This document shows positions 5,460 through 7,265 of a DNA stretch of 7,265 bases, piece after piece. The notes under the pieces were generated by a model. That model did not search any database and had not been told where the DNA came from. It saw nothing but the letters and a program-made list of their open reading frames with translations. Made by a program: the position numbers and the translations under genes. This DNA is from an uncultured Burkholderiales bacterium. GTDB taxonomy: Bacteria > Pseudomonadota > Gammaproteobacteria > Burkholderiales > Burkholderiaceae_C. Every line of letters begins with the position of its first letter. Within the stretch, counting starts at the first letter, position 1. The DNA is taken from NCBI GenBank assembly GCA_903887655.1, contig CAISQQ010000082.1:1-7265 (forward strand), given 5' to 3'.

Positions 5460-7061
5460 TTGAATTCCACCCCCACCGAAGATCAAAGCCTCTTGCGCCC
5501 GTTTCAAGAGCCCATTTTTCGAATGCTCTGGTCTTGTTGGCTCATTGCCAATATTTGCATGTGGATGAACGATGTATCGGGTGCTTGGATGATGACCTCC
5601 ATGAATGTGACGCCCGTGTGGGTGGCATTGGTGCAATCGGCCTCTACCTTACCGGTCTTTCTTTTGGGATTGCCTTGTGGCGCTTTGGCCGATATGTTGG
5701 ACCGGCGTCGCTTTTTGATATTCACCCAAATTTGGGTGGCGGTGGTGGCGTCGATTTTGAGCCTATTGGTGTTTTGGGGAAATTTGTCACCGCTTTCCTT
5801 GCTCGTGTTGACCTTTTGCAATGGCATTGGACTGGCGATGCGCTGGCCGGTCTTTTCCTCGGTCATCCCCGAATTGCTCCCCAAGTCGCAGCTGCCCTCG
5901 GGGCTGGCCCTCAACGCCGTGTCCATGAACACCTCGCGCATTGTGGGCCCCTTGGTGGCAGGGGCCTTGATCGCTTCTATGGGCAGCGCCTATGTCTATT
6001 TGCTCAACGCGGTGTTGTCTATCGGCGCGGCACTGATGATGTCACGCTGGAAGCGGGTCCAAGAGCCCAACCCGCTGGGTCGCGAGCGTTTGTGGAGTGC
6101 GATGCGCATTGGCGTTCAATTCATCGCCCAGTCAGAGCACTTCAAGGGCGTGCTCATGAGAGTGGCGGTATTTTTCTTGAGCTCTACCGCCTTGATCGCC
6201 TTGCTGCCCTTGGTGGCTAAAAATCTGCAAAGTGGGGACGCGAGCACCTTCACCTTCATTTTGGCCTCGATGGGCTTGGGGGCCATCGGTGCTGCCGGCT
6301 TTATTCCCCGCTTTAGACGGCGTTACTCCCGAGACGAACTCATCATTCGGGGGAGTTTTTTCCAATGCCTGGCCATGCTGGTGGTGGCCTTCAATCACAT
6401 CACGCTCATCACCATGGCGGCCATGTGCCTGGCTGGTGCGGCTTGGATCACCTCCGCCAACACCTTGGGTGTGTCGGCTCAGATGGGTCTGCCAGACTGG
6501 GTGCGCGCTCGCGGCATGTCGATTTATCAAATGGCCATCATGGGCTCCACCGCTTTGGGAGCAGCCCTCTGGGGTCAAGTCGCCACCTTGGCCAGCGTTC
6601 AAATCAGCTTGATCGTGGCCGCCTGCACCGGTTTGATGGGTACTTTTTTGATCAATCACTTCAGCCCTGACCCGGGTTTGCAAGACGACTTGACGCCTTC
6701 ACACGCTTTGCTGCCCCCCGTGAGTGACAAACCACCCGAGACGGGCCACATCATGATGACCATTGAGTATTTGATCGATCCCAAACAAGCAGAGCAATTC
6801 AAAGAACTGATGCAAGAAAGTCGAAAAAGTCGCTTGCGCCATGGTGCCTTGTCCTGGGAGTTGGTGCTCGACATGACCCGACCAGGCCGATTCGTGGAGA
6901 TGGTCGAAGACGAGTCTTGGATTGAGCACTTGCGCCGTTTTGATCGCATGACCGAGGCCGACATCTCCATTCGGGACCGAAAAATGGCCTTCCATCTGCC
7001 CGATACCCCACCGGTGGTCAATCGCTACGTCATGCAAAGCACGGTTCAGGCTCATCATTGA
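5460..7061 (+). CDS. MFS_3 (EntS/DUF894-type) major facilitator exporter with C-terminal soluble domain
   Basis: A membrane transporter of the MFS_3 group, which includes the enterobactin exporter EntS. Most members of this beta-proteobacterial branch have no known substrate. With the TTG start at 5460 it is 533 residues. The first helix contains WSCWLIANICMWMND (24-38); the motif A-like loop GLPCGALADMLDRRR follows at 70-84; GLALNAVSMNTSRIVGP lies at about 148-164; further helices run to about 400. After a linker, a soluble C-terminal domain (about 430-517) begins IMMTIEYLIDPKQAEQF. It has a ferredoxin-like, monooxygenase-ABM-type look and is a usual part of this subfamily rather than a fusion. 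The start is uncertain. A GTG at 5331 would add 43 Pro-rich residues from a pyrimidine-rich leader, which homologues lack as I remember them; the first in-frame ATG (5523) would cut into helix 1. No start has a good ribosome site. It is divergent from the Bug/AEC pair. Confidence 0.92.
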   Translation: MNSTPTEDQSLLRPFQEPIFRMLWSCWLIANICMWMNDVSGAWMMTSMNVTPVWVALVQSASTLPVFLLGLPCGALADMLDRRRFLIFTQIWVAVVASILSLLVFWGNLSPLSLLVLTFCNGIGLAMRWPVFSSVIPELLPKSQLPSGLALNAVSMNTSRIVGPLVAGALIASMGSAYVYLLNAVLSIGAALMMSRWKRVQEPNPLGRERLWSAMRIGVQFIAQSEHFKGVLMRVAVFFLSSTALIALLPLVAKNLQSGDASTFTFILASMGLGAIGAAGFIPRFRRRYSRDELIIRGSFFQCLAMLVVAFNHITLITMAAMCLAGAAWITSANTLGVSAQMGLPDWVRARGMSIYQMAIMGSTALGAALWGQVATLASVQISLIVAACTGLMGTFLINHFSPDPGLQDDLTPSHALLPPVSDKPPETGHIMMTIEYLIDPKQAEQFKELMQESRKSRLRHGALSWELVLDMTRPGRFVEMVEDESWIEHLRRFDRMTEADISIRDRKMAFHLPDTPPVVNRYVMQSTVQAHH

Positions 7062-7072
7062 GTCTGTTGTGC

Positions 7073-7119
7073 CGGCTCGCCCAGGTCTTCAGGCGGTCGC
7101 GCGCCGCCTCATCGAGCCG
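7073..7119. repeat. Nested inverted repeats between convergent genes, possible terminator-like structure
   Basis: CGGCTCG (7073-7079) pairs perfectly with CGAGCCG (7113-7119). Inside them AGGCGG (7091-7096) pairs with CCGCCT (7104-7109) around a 7-base loop. Together they occupy 47 of the 58 bases between the MFS stop (7061) and the stop of the second Bug gene (7120). No T-run follows directly on either strand, so it is not a standard intrinsic terminator. It could still slow or protect 3' ends of both convergent transcripts. Confidence 0.45.
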
Positions 7120-7265
7120 TCAATCCATTTTGAGCTTGGCCTCGCTCACCAGTTTGTCAAATTTAATGGCCTCCGCAGCCACATAGGCCCCAAACTCGGC
7201 CACGGAATTGGCGGGCACGGCCAAATTGTCTTGTTCCATTTGCGCTTTGAGCTCGGGTTGGGAGA
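7120..7265 (-). CDS. Second Bug/TctC-family solute-binding protein (partial, only the C-terminal 47 residues)
   Basis: The last 47 codons of a gene entering from the right edge end with TGA at 7120-7122. The visible part contains PANSVAEFGAYVAAEAIKFD followed by KLVSEAKLKMD. This matches the usual end of TctC proteins: a T/S-P-x-E-F-like segment, an acidic residue two turns later, then K-W/F, a valine-rich turn and a short K-x-D tail. It is distinct from the other Bug protein here, whose tail reads STSEELGQLIQQETALWREV. The start, signal peptide and ligand-binding blocks are outside the window. Whether it has its own transporter partner cannot be seen. Confidence 0.75.
   Translation of the reverse strand, partial: SQPELKAQMEQDNLAVPANSVAEFGAYVAAEAIKFDKLVSEAKLKMD

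Noticed and set aside
5258..6220. 320-codon plus-strand ORF overlapping the MFS gene
   Set aside because: It is an out-of-frame reading of the MFS_3 gene; its product is rich in Gly, His and Arg with no coherent helices, while the MFS frame shows family motifs throughout.
6132..6683. 183-codon minus-strand ORF inside the MFS gene
   Set aside because: It is antisense to conserved MFS helices and has low-complexity composition.
1..7265. Possible mobile element, defence system, CRISPR array or RNA gene
   Set aside because: No transposase, integrase, terminal repeats, spaced repeat arrays or tRNA/rRNA-like sequence was seen on either strand.

Overview
The window looks like a chromosomal segment of a beta-proteobacterium, most likely order Burkholderiales and perhaps Comamonadaceae. 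The evidence is two separate Bug/TctC-type periplasmic binding proteins, a family greatly expanded in that group, together with moderate GC and heavy use of TTG for leucine. The genus is not determined. There are no rRNA or tRNA genes, insertion sequences, CRISPR arrays or phage genes. Most genes are recognisable, and several intergenic stretches carry clean inverted repeats.

Left part (1-1900). A minus-strand LD-carboxypeptidase (ldcA, C-terminus beyond the left edge) handles murein peptide recycling. After about 300 bases with no assignable gene, but with a perfect 13-bp palindrome, comes a plus-strand divergent CvpA-family membrane protein. Its 3' end overlaps, tail to tail by 8 bp, a 44-residue minus-strand single-pass membrane protein that I do not recognise. 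A strong intrinsic terminator at 1807-1831 separates these from the next gene.

Middle (1894-3254). A minus-strand six-helix voltage-gated potassium channel has seven positively charged residues in S4, the filter TTTGYGD, and an unusually long insert of about 50 residues between S5 and the pore helix. Its AT-rich leader of about 200 bp contains a short palindrome and weak promoter-like boxes. A 39-codon ORF upstream of this leader is fused by an ATGA overlap to the end of the next gene.

Right part (3251-7265). A minus-strand pair encodes a Bug/TctC solute-binding protein followed 18 nt later by an AEC-family carrier, with no TctA/TctB membrane genes between them. Divergent from it is a plus-strand MFS_3-type exporter with the family's extra C-terminal domain; a GTTAAA-N5-TTTAAC palindrome lies between the two. 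The exporter converges on the C-terminal end of a second Bug protein that runs off the right edge. The 58-bp gap between them is almost filled by two nested inverted repeats.

The genes do not form one obvious pathway. The clearest functional unit is the binding protein plus AEC carrier pair. I did not find a system I can call undescribed; that pair, the channel's insert and the two small ORFs are the best leads.
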